Assembly: GCA_015179045.1 (NCBI GenBank)
Contig: WHUZ01000070.1
Location: 274,985-338,984, forward strand
DNA length: 64,000 bases
From: Kalaharituber pfeilii
Taxonomy: Eukaryota; Ascomycota; Pezizomycetes; Pezizales; Pezizaceae
Direction: 5' to 3'
Below, one piece after another: positions 19,671 through 30,907 of this stretch. The translations under genes were made by a program, and so were the position numbers. Each line of letters begins with the position of its first letter. Positions within the stretch are counted from its first letter, which is position 1. The notes below the pieces were generated by a model that did not search any database, was not told where the DNA came from, and saw nothing but the letters and a program-made list of their open reading frames with translations.

Positions 19671-22600
19671 ATGGATAACCAGAAAGCTGGAGGTCCCGGA
19701 GGTCCCGGAGGTCCCAACAGGGGGAGGAAATTTATGGATAAGCTACCGATCAAGTGAGCCTCCAAAAATATCTGCGCTTCATCACTTAGTTCCATATGCT
19801 AACCTCTGTGAATTGATAGACATGCATCTAGACCGGATACGGGGGCTCGCAATGTCCCGACCCGGTCTAATGTACTTCGGCTTGCTAGGGATGATTTGTC
19901 CAGGGAAAGTAATGAAAAACTAGTTACACTTGGTATATATGGCCCTCTCATTGTGCGCTGAGGCCTTGTTAACATAAAGCTAGCACGGGATCAACGTCAA
20001 ACAATTGAATGGACATCAGTGCTTGCAGAATTTGATCAGCAAGTCAAGAATGACTATCTAAACAAACATCAACTGGAGGAATTTAAGCTCAACCTATATA
20101 TTCCGGCAGAGGGAATGACACATCCGCATGACAGTAATCGTTTTGATCTCCTGGAGGCTGTTCAGGGATTCCTTTCAGAAGCCGCACCACAAAAGGTTTG
20201 CTTTATTTCAATTGGTGCTTGTGGTCCCGCAGGACATTGCTAACATGTGTGAATTAAAAGGTTTGCTTGATTCAAGGTGCAGCTGGGTCTGGAAAATCAA
20301 CGTTCAACCATCACCTTGCACGCCAGCTATGGTCTGAGTACGAGAGAGCTTCCAATCAAGCAACTGCAGTGGTTCCTGTATTCATTTCTCTCTTTAGAAT
20401 GTATACATCTGGAACCCACCAGCGAGATTTAATAGCTGCCTTCTTTGCTATACAAGGTTTCCGTGAAGAGCAAATAGAGCTAGTTCGACATCAACGGCAG
20501 TTTGTGTTCATCTTGGATGGTTATGACGAGATTGAAAGACAGGACCGCAATTTTTTTACAGCAAACAAGCTTGACTCGTGGAAAGCTAAAGTTGTCATTA
20601 CCAGCCGGCCAGAATATTTGCCCTCAGGGTATCAGAGCAAGTTTTACCCTCGTGGTGAGCCACAACTATTACAGGAATACTACCTTGCACCATTTTCGGA
20701 ATCAAACATCCGGAAGTATATTTCGCAATACGTAAAGGCTAGACCTGGCCGTTCGATTGAAGATTATGAACACTACGTCTCGAATTCCGATATGTCTGCC
20801 TTAATCAGCAACCCGTTTCTCCTTTCGATGACTATGACTGTGAGGCCAGCTCAAGACACAGCTATGCCCAAGCGTGGGGATTTATACGAACAATTCATTG
20901 GTTATTGGATTGACCAGGCACATGAACGTTTGAATAATATTCAACTATCGAAAGCTGAGCGTAATGCGTATGGCCAGTTAGAAGAGAATAACTTCTCTTT
21001 CCAAGTACGATGCTTTTGTCAACAATTTGCACTAGCTCTCTATCGTCATCAGGTTCTAGAAGCCAGTTATGCGCCCCTTGGTATTTTCGCCAGTTCAACG
21101 CCACACGACCAGTCAGTTTGGAAGATTTATTTAGCAAACGATAATGACCAAACACGGATTTTGCGCCTTAGCTCACCACTTCTTCGACAGGGGGATTCCT
21201 ACCGATTTCTGCACAAGTCGCTACGGGACTATTTGGTGGCCGAAGCACTTTTGCAAGATGCATCATTCAAAGAGTGTAAAGCCAATGCAATAATCAATGA
21301 GCATCATCTTGTCGATGATCCTGGTGTTCTTGACTTCATCATCGAAAAAGCGTGGCTACTGGAAGACTATTTTTTGGCCTTAATAGAGCGATCCAAAACT
21401 GATGCAAGTTTTTCCACCGCAGCAGCGAATGCAATTACAATTCTAGTTAGAGGAGGGAAGAGCTTTAGTGGTCATGATTTGAGGGGCATACGGATCCCTA
21501 GAGCTAATCTAAGTCACGGCTTCTTTGAACGAGCTCAGCTGCAAAATGCAGACCTATCTCAGGTTCGTATATAGAACTAGACCTTATCACTCCTATCAAA
21601 CTTAATTAGCTAATTTCATGTGGTGAGAAGGTTCGTATGCATCATACCTGGCTTAGAAAAGCAGACTTAAGTAAAGCTAGTATGAGCCTTGTATCATTTG
21701 GGGAAATGCCTTTCATCCAGCTAGAGAGCCGCGTGAGTTCCTGCTGCTTCTCTCCTGATGGACACCTGCTTGCCTCTGGCAATGATCGGACTATACCGCT
21801 ATGGTCAGTGCAGCGTCAACAAACTATCCATACCTTCCAGGGCCATAGCGACGCAGTACAGAGTGTCGCCTTCTCTCCTGACAGCCAGCTGCTTGCCTCT
21901 GGCAGTGATGATAAGACTATACGGCTATGGTCAGTGCAGCATCAACAAGCCATCCATACCTTCGAGGGCCATAGCGACTTGGTACACAGTGTCGCCTTCT
22001 CTTCTGACGGCCAGCTACTTGCCTCTGGCAGTCGTGATCGGACTATACGGCTATGGTCAGTGCAGCATCAACAAGCCATCCATACCTTCAAGGGCTATAG
22101 CGACTGGGTACACAGTATCGCCTTCTCTCCTGACGGCCAGCTGCTTGCCTCTGGCAGTAGTGAGACTATACGGCTGTGGTCAGTGCAGCGTCAACGAGCC
22201 ATCCATACCTTCAAGGGCGATAACAACTGGGTACACAGTGTCGCCTTCTCTCCTGACGGCCAGTTGCTTGCCTCTAGCAGTGCTACGACTATACGGCTAT
22301 GGTCACTGCAGCGTCAACAAGCCATCCATACCTTCCAGGGCCATAACGGCGCAGTTTACAGTGTCGCCTTCTCTCCTGACAGCCAGCTGCTTGCCTCTGG
22401 CAGTTATGATAAGACTATACGGCTATGGTCAGTGCAGCGTCAACAAGCCATCCACACCTTCCAAGGCCATAGTGACTGGGTAACGAGTGTCGCCTTCTCT
22501 ACTGACGGCCAGCTGCTTGCCTCTGGCAGTGATGATAAGACTATACGGCTATGGTCAGTGCAGCATCAACAAGCCATCCATACCTTCCAAGGCCGTAGTG

Positions 22601-23625
22601 ACTGGGTATACAGTGTCGCCTTCTCTCCTGACAGCCAGCTGCTTGCCTCTGGCAGTAGTGATACGACTATACAGCTATGGTCAGTGCAGCGTCAACAAGC
22701 CATCCATACCTTCCAGGGCCATAGTGAGGCAGTAATTAGTGTCGCCTTCTCTCCTGATGGCCAGCTGCTTGCCTCTGGCAGTTATGATAAGACTATACGG
22801 CTATGGCCAGTGCAGCGTCAACAGGCCATCCATACCTTCCAGGGCCATAGGAACTCCGTACGTAGTGTCGCCTTCTCTCCTGACGGCCAGCTGCTTGCCT
22901 CTGGCAGTGATGATATGACTATACAGCTATGGTCATTGCAGCGTCAACAGGCCATCCATACCTTCCAGGGCCATAGTGAGGCAGTAATTAGTGTCGCCTT
23001 CTCTCCTGATGGCCAGCTGCTTGCCTCTAGCAGTGATGATAAGACTATACGGCTATGGTCAGTGCAGCGTCAACAAGCCATCCACACCTTCCAAGGCCAT
23101 AGTGACTGGGTAAAGAGTGTCGCCTTCTCTCCTGACGGCCAGCTACTTGCCTCTGGCAGTCGTGATCGGACTATACGGCTATGGTCAGTGCAGCGTCAAC
23201 AGGCCATCCATACCTTCCAGGGTCATCACGCCTGGGTAAACAGTGTCGCCTTCTCTCCTGACGGCCAGCTGCTTGCCTCTGGCAGTGGTGATAAGACTAT
23301 ACGGCTATGGTCAGTGCAGCGTCTAGAAGCTATCCATACCTTCCACGGCAATAGAGACTGGGTACATAGTGTCTCCTTCTCTCCTGACGGCCAGCTGCTT
23401 GCCTCTGGCAGTTTTGACGGTATCTATGTAGGGCAGGTGCAACTCAATGCAAGTGGCACGCTAGACAACCATCATGCCTCAGATATCCTCTATCTATGGG
23501 CAGCATCCCAAAGCAGACTCGTCCTCACAAATATAAACATCCAAGGTGTGACTGGGCTCGATCCGCTCAATATCCGCCTGCTTCGACAACACCAAGCAAT
23601 TGGACAGCCTGAACCTACGGTGTAA
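19671..23625 (+). CDS. NACHT / pentapeptide-like / WD40 NOD-like receptor (1,234 aa, 5 exons)
   Basis: Predicted cytosolic STAND-type receptor, a class known in filamentous fungi for non-self recognition (het-d/het-e relatives) and programmed cell death. Model: join 19671-19753, 19820-19932, 19984-20195, 20261-21562, 21631-23625. All junctions are GT-AG and the frame is continuous. The second intron (51 bp, GTATAT donor, TTAAC branch) removes an in-frame TGA at 19959. The N-terminus (MDNQKAGGPGGPGGPN) has a GGP repeat. Walker A GAAGSGKST is at about 142-150, Walker B FVFILDGYDEI at about 217-227, and VVITSRPEYL follows. A linker with A(D/N)LS pentapeptide-like repeats (about 545-592) leads to fourteen WD40 units, the last degenerate, and a tail. 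The unit is 42 residues and nearly identical between copies. Variation is concentrated at SxDx and GHSxxVx positions, as in hypervariable fungal WD40 arrays. Confidence 0.85.
20196..20260 (+). other. Intron 3 of the WD40 receptor, starting with a copy of the next exon
   Basis: 65-bp intron, branch CTAAC at about 20240, acceptor AAAAG. It begins GTTTGCTTTATTTCAATTGG, and the following exon begins GTTTGCTTGATTCAAGGTGC. Both are preceded by AAAAG. Unspliced, the intron reads KVCFISIGACGPAG, a blurred copy of the P-loop KVCLIQGAAGSGKS. This suggests origin by tandem duplication of an AGGT-containing exon segment. Confidence 0.7.
21563..21630 (+). other. Intron 4 of the WD40 receptor, also repeat-bounded
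   Basis: 68-bp intron between CTCAG and GTTCGTATGC. It begins GTTCGTAT, the same eight bases that open the next exon, and each copy follows AG. It lies within the pentapeptide-like linker. The shorter match gives weaker evidence than intron 3 for a duplication origin. Confidence 0.6.
21721..23420 (+). repeat. WD40 tandem array, 126-bp unit, 14 copies
   Basis: The unit includes TTCTCTCCTGACGGCCAGCT, GCTTGCCTCTGGCAGT and AAGCCATCCATACCTTCC. Copies are near-identical at the nucleotide level apart from two short variable windows. Two copies (units 4 and 5) are one codon shorter. High identity implies ongoing unequal exchange or gene conversion. Confidence 0.9.
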
Positions 23626-24049
23626 AGCTTATTGCAGGCATTGTAGGACACCGCCTGGGGCCTTAAAATTTTTCATAGCTTATTAGCCCCTCTATATAGC
23701 ATACTCCAGTGTGGCGTTTTTCCCCTTCGTCTTGCCTATTCTATCTTTATATGCTTAACAATCAATGATTATACAATTGCATAGTAGCCTTTCTGCCATG
23801 TTCTACTTGTTTCTATGTATTTCCATCTATTTCCACCATGTTCTCTTTCTACGTTCTGTCTCTATGTCATGTATTCCCCACGTCTTTATTTGCCACAGAT
23901 ATTTTTTATTACTTTTTGCACTTATGGAAGTATTTGATCATATAACAACCTGTGAGTTACACATTCTATTCCTTATTTGGCGATATTTACCTTCACTTTG
24001 TACCTGAGGCTTCAACTATAAATAGGCCTCGAAAGGCCTTACGCCTTCA
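23626..24049. other. AT-rich 3' flank
   Basis: Pyrimidine- and AT-rich, with TTTCTATGTATTTCCATC-type short repeats. No gene. Confidence 0.4.
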
Positions 24050-24460
24050 GTAACCGGGATAACCTTCTCTCCTGACGGTCATCTCTGCTTGCTTCTAAGT
24101 AGCAGCTTTGATTGCACTGTCCGGCCACCCGCATTACCAATGAGCGGCGCGGGCATCACATGTAGCTATCTTTGATATTTTTCCTTTATCTTTTTCCTTT
24201 ATCTCTTATGTATCTAAACCCTCGCCATAGCCCTTAGGGCGGCATCCGAGTACTGATATTTAAAAAAAAAAAAAAATCACTATCCGGCTCTGCCCACTTC
24301 AGCATCAAGCAGCCGTCCTTCAACGGCCATAGCGACATGGTAAGCATTGTAGCCTTCTCTCCCAACGGTCAGCTACTTGCTTCCAGCAGCTGTGATCGTC
24401 CTGTCCGATTCTGGCCAGTTCAGTGTCAAGCAGCTCTCGGCACCTTCAGATGGGCATTGA
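24050..24460 (+). pseudogene. Decayed WD40 unit(s) downstream of the receptor
   Basis: Reads ITFSPDGHLC and FDCTVRP, then, beyond the insertion at 24126-24277, HSDMVSIVAFSPNGQLLASS and FWPVQCQAALGTF. The units are diverged from the active array and frameshifted. They are probably the remnant of a neighbouring paralogue or of an older 3' end. Confidence 0.7.
24126..24277 (+). mobile_element. LINE-type 3' end insertion, module copy G
   Basis: A 152-bp insert: about 95 bases of 3' UTR-like sequence (TTATGTATCTAAACCC), the module CGCCATAGCCCTTAGGGC, GAGTACTGATATTT and A14. It is flanked by CACTGTCCGGC (24115-24125) and CACTATCCGGC (24278-24288). The longer body shows that the module is the 3' terminus of a bigger element. 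Confidence 0.75.
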
Positions 24461-25274
24461 GCATGGTGCAAGCATTGGCCTGCATCAATTGCTTTCATGA
24501 CAGAATCTCTTATCTTGCGTGGGCGAATGCTCCCAGTGTTCCTTATCTTGCAATAGGTAGCGGTGTAATGAAGGCTCAACAGCATCCACTGTCTTGCACC
24601 GGATACCGGTATCTAGAGCTGGCGGAACGAGCTCTCAAGGGCGGTCTCAATGGTCGAATGTCAAGAGGGGATCATAAAAGAAGAACAGTCAATTGTCCTG
24701 TCTGTGTGTGTCTGGTCTGTCTATCTGTCCATCCTTGCCTGCCTCTGCTTTCTCCTGTGCCCATACAGTCCTATCTACATCAATTTATAGACCACCTTTC
24801 ACCTTCCAACCAAAACTATACATCCACATCTCGCTTCTGATAAACTCGTTTCCTTAATATATGTACGCATCATCGTATGCCCGTACTGACAGCGTTTCGG
24901 GCCGCGTTTGGCCTTATTCTTCCCATCGGTACTGTGGTCACCACCACAACGGGTTCCCATGGAATTGCAAGTAGAGTAGCATAGTAGCTGTGAGAGCCTA
25001 ATCGCGGATGCTTATACAAGCACAGGCACGGGCACGGGCACAGGCAACGGCTTGCCACTGACAATAGCGGCCCGAGTGAACTTTCAAGTGATTCATGGTC
25101 ACAGTATCCTAAGTATGATATTATATTTGCTACAAACCCGACTAACAGGATTAGGTCCATACGCGCGAGTTAATTATATTTAGAACGAAATTGCTTACAG
25201 CATCAAAGTTTTCTTCAATCGAGATGGACCCTACTGTTTAACTGAAAACAAAATGCCTCGCTGCTCAATGCCCA
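24461..25274. other. Gene-free stretch
   Basis: Contains a CAGGCACGGGCACGGGCACA mini-repeat near 25023. No gene supported. Confidence 0.35.
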
Positions 25275-26511
25275 TTACAACTCGTCAGTAGGCATGGGTG
25301 GTGGCTGGTCGAGGAAGCCTGAAGCAGTCACTTCCAAAATCTCATCTCCTTCCACGGACTCCGCTGGCCCTTTTTCAGGCGAGGAAAAAGGCGTTGCCAG
25401 CGCTGTTGCCTCGGCCAACACAGCCATGACCCCACGCATTACACGCTCCAAAGCCTGCATTCCACCCTTAACTATATCCAACCGTTCGGATTCGCGGATC
25501 TCACCAGCATCCGACACCTCCATGAACTGCCAAACGTACCCATCCGTTGCAATGCCATACACGCGGGGACTTGGCTTCCCACGCCGCTTGCGCCATGCGT
25601 ACAAACAGCCCAGGTAACCAAGGAGTTGCAGACGTGCCGCATCCAGCATCCCATAGTTCTTCGCCTCAATTACGTTGAGCAGAGAAAGCAGAGTAGGCTT
25701 TTTTTGTGCCGCGTGTGCGCGACGGTCAGCTTCACTTTGAAGGCGCGACGGGGTGTTGGAAATGCCAACTACGTAGTCAAGACACCCTGAATATAACTTA
25801 CTTCCGGAGTCATATAGGCATGCGACCTCAGCAAATACTTTGATGGAGTTGTATTGGCTGGGGATTTGCTTGCGTGAGTGATGCTCCTCTACCAGACAGT
25901 CAACAACTTGGTGCGAGTAGCCGTCCTGTGGGCATAAGTCCATAAAATTAGCGCAACGTGCACTCACAAGCAATATGTGGGACATAAGGACAAACCAGCA
26001 TGCAGATGCATTCTATCAGCACCAGGTCCACCAAAGTGCGGCACATTGCCTCACTTGTCCGTCTAGCAGCATGCATGTACAAACGCAGGAACCTTTGGAG
26101 GGCAGGAGGCACTCCTGTAAACTTCACTGTTGCTTGGTGCATGTTGATGATTGTAATGTCAGGAATTGGTAGTAGGTACCTCTCGCGGTCTTCATAGTCG
26201 CATTCTGTAATCGAAGTCAACCCAAAATCATGGCAAATGGTACGTTCCGTCATGCTGGCAATTGGGACAGTGCGTGTGGCATCTTGTAGCGCGAATGCAG
26301 CCAGCAAGCGATCACGAAGATAACCGGGGGACACGATGGTCCGTATGACGTCGCAGATGTCGTCAACCATCAGGGCGCGTTTTCGTTTGCGGAAGGATCC
26401 GGAGGTTGCAGCAGTCGGTGTGGTTTCACTGGACTCAACATGTGCAGAATCCTCTTCCGTGATATCTTCACGACGCTGGGGAATGTCTGCCCCTGTAGTG
26501 GGGTTGTTCAT
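25275..26511 (-). CDS. PD-(D/E)XK nuclease-fold protein (388 aa, 2 exons)
   Basis: Model: exons 26511-25996 and 25925-25275, intron 25926-25995 (70 bp, GTTTGT donor, CTAAT branch, CACAG acceptor), frame kept. The C-terminal half shows the restriction-endonuclease-like core: Asp222 in CLDYVVG, then Glu259 and Lys261 in NVIEAKN, with Gln272 in ARLQLLGYLG and a following VYGIATDGYVWQF strand pair. This is the D...ExK...Q pattern of PD-(D/E)XK proteins, many of which in fungi have no known substrate. The N-terminal half has a basic FRKRKRA patch, possibly a nuclear localisation signal. The protein lies between the two NLR genes. Function not established; DNA binding or cleavage is inferred from the fold. 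Confidence 0.7.
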
Positions 26512-26679
26512 CTGGAAGGAGCGGTAGTGCCTGTCTGTGTGTCGAATGTGTCGACTATGTGGTGATTTAGCAAGGAGCCCCGCCGCTACGGTACGTTTTG
26601 GCGTGCCAGTTGACCGCGTTTTGATGTGGGCTTGGCATATCTATTTATTATGGAAGAAAGAAATTGTGCAGCACCATTA

Positions 26680-27040
26680 CATATTATTCTTTCCGCATGT
26701 ATTTATTTCGCCCATCTATTAATCTTTCAAATTGAGGTCACATATCGCGTGCATTCATTTCCACTTATTATTCTTTCGCGTGTGTTTATTTCGCGATCTA
26801 TTATTCTTCATGTTGAGGTCAAATATCGCGTGCATTTATTTCACCGCCTGTTACTGTATTCTTTCCACGTGTGCATATTTCACGGTGAACTAATTATTCT
26901 TTCAGACTGAGGTCACATATCGCGTGTTTATTTCACCACCTCTCATTCTTTTCAGGTGTAGTTATTTCGCTGCTGGTTGTTCTTCCACATACTGCATATA
27001 TGTATTTCACCACCTATTATTCTCTACATAGCTATATTAT
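26680..27040 (+). repeat. Imperfect tandem repeat, about 83-95 bp period
   Basis: GAGGTCACATATCGCGTG recurs with small changes at about 26732, 26815 and 26910. Between copies are ATTATTCTTTC and TTATTTCACCACCT motifs at roughly half spacing. AT-rich and non-coding. Confidence 0.7.
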
Positions 27041-28127
27041 CTCACTCTTTGTTCTGGACAGGCCTGAATGGCCTGGCCTGGCCTGGACGGCCCGTTGGGA
27101 ACACTGCTTGAATGTCAGAGGCTCAGAGCAGCAGATTAGGGATGTGCAGGGTACTTACATACTTAATACTAACCATCCACCAAGGAACCATTAGAAGGAA
27201 AAGATGAGGGAGCTGGTCATTCTGCATCCCTAACAGGTTGGAAGTTAGAGGGCACCTTGCGGCTCCGACTCCTTTTTAGCTACGAAGGAAAAACAATGAG
27301 CGCGGGCGGCTAAGCTCCCTACATTTAACGAGGCTTCGCAGTTCGGGCAGCAAACATCTACGCGTGCTCTTATAACCAATGGCTCTCCATCACCTGTCCC
27401 AACTGCGTTTCTCGGCAGCCTGTTCGACACCTCCTCCCACCTCCGAGAGCTCCCCACGAGAGTCCCTTCGCCTCTTTCCTGCCTCTCCCACCGCCTCTCC
27501 AACCGCTCCTCCAACTGCTCCTCCGACTGCCTCTCCGCCCATACCCTCCCATCACCTCTCTATAGCCTTCCCGACCGTACCACCCATCACTTTCCAACTG
27601 CCTCTTCCTCCCCCCTCCCACCGCCGTCTCTCACATCTCCCTCTCTCTCGCCTCCACCTCTCCTACCACCCCTCGTATCGTCCCTTTAATATCCTCTCCC
27701 ACGGCACCTCCGACAGTCTCATTGACATCCTCTCCCACCCCTTCATCTCCTGTCCCCCCTTCTACCCCTACTCCCGTCGATTGCATAGCGTTAACATATA
27801 GCAGTACTGACGAAAAGATAGGACCATTGTGACTGTGACAGCATATTCAAGGCCAACAAGGCGCTCATTTCCGCCTCACCCACTTCCTCCCTTCCCGCTT
27901 CCTTCACTCGCATACCTCCCTTTCCCCTCTGCGTCTCCTCAGATGGGGACACAACTTATTTCTTGGTAGGTCAACTATTTGCTTTTTTTTGATTCCTCAT
28001 GTTGTTTTGTCCGATGGTTTATTCTTTTTCCTTATTCCCGTTAGCTAGCATTTGGAGAATTTATGCCAATCGATGGTATCTCCATTATGAGCGTCAGGGC
28101 GGCTTGAGTAGACGGGGGCTTTAAAAC
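27041..28127. other. Gene-free, strongly pyrimidine-biased stretch
   Basis: 27061-27092 is a GGCCTGG-type repeat. 27379-27780 is C/T-rich with CCGCCTCTCCAACCGCTCC-like repetition; frames across it are low-complexity and not convincing. Confidence 0.35.
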
Positions 28128-28480
28128 GGACCAGGTTTAGAACATGGTCGGCAGAGAAATGCTTTCTGGGTTGGGAGTGAATTCCAAGGCGAGTGATGTT
28201 GTTCCTCTTAGAAACAAGCAAAGAGCTCCTGTGGGTATAGGGGGGTTGTGGATGGATGGAGCTTCAGACCAGGTCTGTAAAGAGGTCGGCAGAGGAACCT
28301 CATCGAGTTTGGTTGTCAATTTTGAAGCAAAGGGGGGTCCACTTCTTAACAAGCAACTTATGGGTATGGGGGCTTCAGATGGACCAGGTCTCTAATATGG
28401 TCGAGAGAGGGAAGCCTGGCTATGTGGGACTGTGAATTCCGAAGCAAGAGGTGCTGTTCCCTCTTTCAAGAAGCACGCAA
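28128..28480 (+). repeat. Three diverged tandem units around GACCAGGTCT
   Basis: Units start near 28130, 28269 and 28382. They share GACCAGGT, GGTCGGCAGAG, AATTCCAAGGCGAG/AATTTTGAAGCAAAG and CTTCTTAACAAGCAACTT-like blocks in the same order. An 83-codon frame spans two units but has no known match. Confidence 0.6.
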
Positions 28481-29687
28481 ATAAGTTGTGTGTACTAGTA
28501 TACTGTATTTGAGCGGACGTTTTCCACCAAAACTAACGAACGAGGGAGCATATACCTCAACCACCAGAACAGAATTTCCTATGCGTTTTGCAGTGAAGCT
28601 ACATCAAAGCCTATTCTTCATATATGGCTCAAAAAGAGCAGATTTCAAGGAATTATGGCGCAGTGGATGTTCGCATGATGTCTTAGGCATCTATTTGTTC
28701 AGAATCCCTATACAAAGTATTAGTATACACCCCTATCCATCGACGCATGGCCATAAAAGCTCTGATAAAAGGGCATTCTCGATGAGTATATTACAATGCA
28801 GTACTTTATTGAATTTAAGTTTGACTAACTGCATGGTTGATGTTTGAAAATTCAGTCTTGGATGTTTTGTGCTTATTGGATATTTTTTGTATGAGAATAT
28901 GAACATTGTGAATAAGCGCACAAACATATCAGGTAGCACTCTACGGATCTTCGTGTACTTTGTTATGAAATGAAGTTATGGCAGCCAAGTGTCCTAGTAG
29001 TTTTATTAAGTTTTATCGGTGTGTATGTAAAACCTATACTGGTGATAATGGGTGGAAAACTTAAAAGAATACATTTGAGCCATATTTCCTTGAAAGTGAC
29101 AAACAACTATGAGGAAGCAGAATTATGCGTTATGGTTGATTGTTCCGGTGGTTGAGATACATACTCTCAGTTTCGTTGTAGAGCATTCAGCGGGTAGTGG
29201 TGTTACGTCGTATCGTGGTGAAATGCAGTACAGGGGTTGTGAACACACTAGGGTTGCGGCATACATGGGAGTTCTCTGCGGACAGTGAGCTTCTGCTCCT
29301 GCTAAGGCGTACCATGGTTTCGTTATTTGTTTTTGCGTATGTTTTAGACATCTCGGTGGCGAAGTAAGAGAAGGTAAATAGGAATCTTGGTAGGAACGGT
29401 GTTGGGCGGCCGGCAGGAGAAAAATGTCCGGATCCGGAGTGAACAAAGTGGAGTAGACTCAACTCTCTGTTGCCGGTTTATTGTACAATGTAAAATACAG
29501 AATAGCCGACCATGTGTAGACAGCAACTGTATGGCCACTAAAGAGAATCACAAAGCCTATTTAAAATACAGTTTCTTAAAGATCTCGTTATCGCTCAAAT
29601 GGGGAGATTAAAATAAGTTAAGGTGCTTGAACTCTGAAACTCCGGGTTACAGTTGGGTCCATAATCGCGATATCCTTACAAATGGCC
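28481..29687. other. Gene-free stretch
   Basis: Short ORFs only. 29380-29540 has GGTTTATTGTACAATGTAAA, vaguely LTR-like, without a partner. Confidence 0.3.
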
Positions 29688-30907
29688 TAACGCATGCTAC
29701 CGGGATATTGCGCACTACCGGGATATTGCGCATTTTCCGGATACCACAACAAAAAGTTACTATGAGTGCAAATGGTCCTCAAGTGGGCTCAAATTGAAGC
29801 CAGAGCATGAGAGAGTATGTTAAATTATCCTTTATATATTTCCTAGGCTTATTTGTAGCACATAAGTGATGACTTATTTGGTACATACAAAATCTTATGC
29901 TAGACATCTTTCAAGCTGCCATGTGTTAATGATTCTATCCTGAGACCTTATTGACCTCACTGTATACTTTGCTGTCTATTTCCATGAAGTATAGGATGTT
30001 TGGTGGTGCTCAGACTATTCTGTAAAGAATTGCACTATCATATTGAAGTATATATCTTTCCTTATGCATATATACAGCAATTCTGGGCTACTATACAGCA
30101 TAAAAGCATTGTGCGGAGAATCTCTGAGGCTATAAAATATAAACACATATATAATAAGGTACTTGCTGAACTGCTTGCAGTACTAGCTGATGGATTTGAG
30201 CCATTAGGTACTATTACGTAAATTTTATACATAAAGCATTTCAAGAATACTTACCAGCTCTCTATGTAGCTCTGTGGTATTTGCAACTATGGTGCCTATT
30301 ACTGCTATTACTTACCTCATTACCTATTATCATCTATATCTAATGTATATACATATTAATATGCTAATATCACTACATCCTGCATACTTCTCTACTCAAG
30401 TAGCTATATAACATTTAAATTCATTAGCTGGTGCTGCCAGCAGTTCAGCAAGTACCTTATTATATATGTGTTTATATTTTATAGCCTCAGAGATTCTCCG
30501 CACAATGCTTTTATGCTGTATAGTAGCCCAGAATTGCTGTATATATGCATAAGGAAAGATATATACTTCAATATGATAGTGCAATTCTTTACAGAATAGT
30601 CTGAGCACCACCAAACATCCTATACTTCATGGAAATAGACAGCAAAGTATACAGTGAGGTCAATAAGGTCTCAGGATAGAATCATTAACACATGGCAGCT
30701 TGAAAGATGTCTAGCATAAGATTTTGTATGTACCAAATAAGTCATCACTTATGTGCTACAAATAAGCCTAGGAAATATATAAAGGATAATTTAACATACT
30801 CTCTCATGCTCTGGCTTCAATTTGAGCCCACTTGAGGACCATTTACACTCATAGTAACTTTTTGTTGTGGTATCCGGAAGTGCGCAATATCCCGGTAGCG
30901 TGCATTA
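29688..30907. mobile_element. Fold-back element with ~500-bp inverted arms
   Basis: Left arm about 29688-30200, right arm about 30412-30907, spacer about 210 bp. The arms are near-identical inverted copies. The outer ends are GCTACCGGGATATTGCGCA. The left arm carries a duplicated 18-bp unit (CTACCGGGATATTGCGCA) where the right has one. Each arm contains the same 70-codon frame (MVVLRLFCKELHYHIEV...), which has no recognisable domain. Ends may extend to TAACGCATGCTACC / GGTAGCGTGCATTA with TA outside. The superfamily is not clear. Confidence 0.75.

Noticed and set aside
19953..19979. A 27-bp intron or a nonsense mutation around the in-frame TGA at 19959
   Set aside because: 27 bp is too short for a fungal intron. 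A 51-bp intron at 19933-19983 with GTATAT donor, TTAAC branch and TAG acceptor removes the stop and keeps the frame.
21758..22735. Long plus-strand frames made of SLLTASCLPLAVMIRLYGYG repeats
   Set aside because: They are the second reading frame of the WD40 array; periodic because the DNA is periodic.
21721..23420. Assembly artefact suspected in the WD40 array
   Set aside because: Copies differ at defined codons in an ordered way and the frame is open throughout, including one-codon indels.
27379..27801. 140-residue Pro/Ser-rich protein
   Set aside because: Low-complexity C/T-rich DNA; all frames are biased and no start context or domain supports it.
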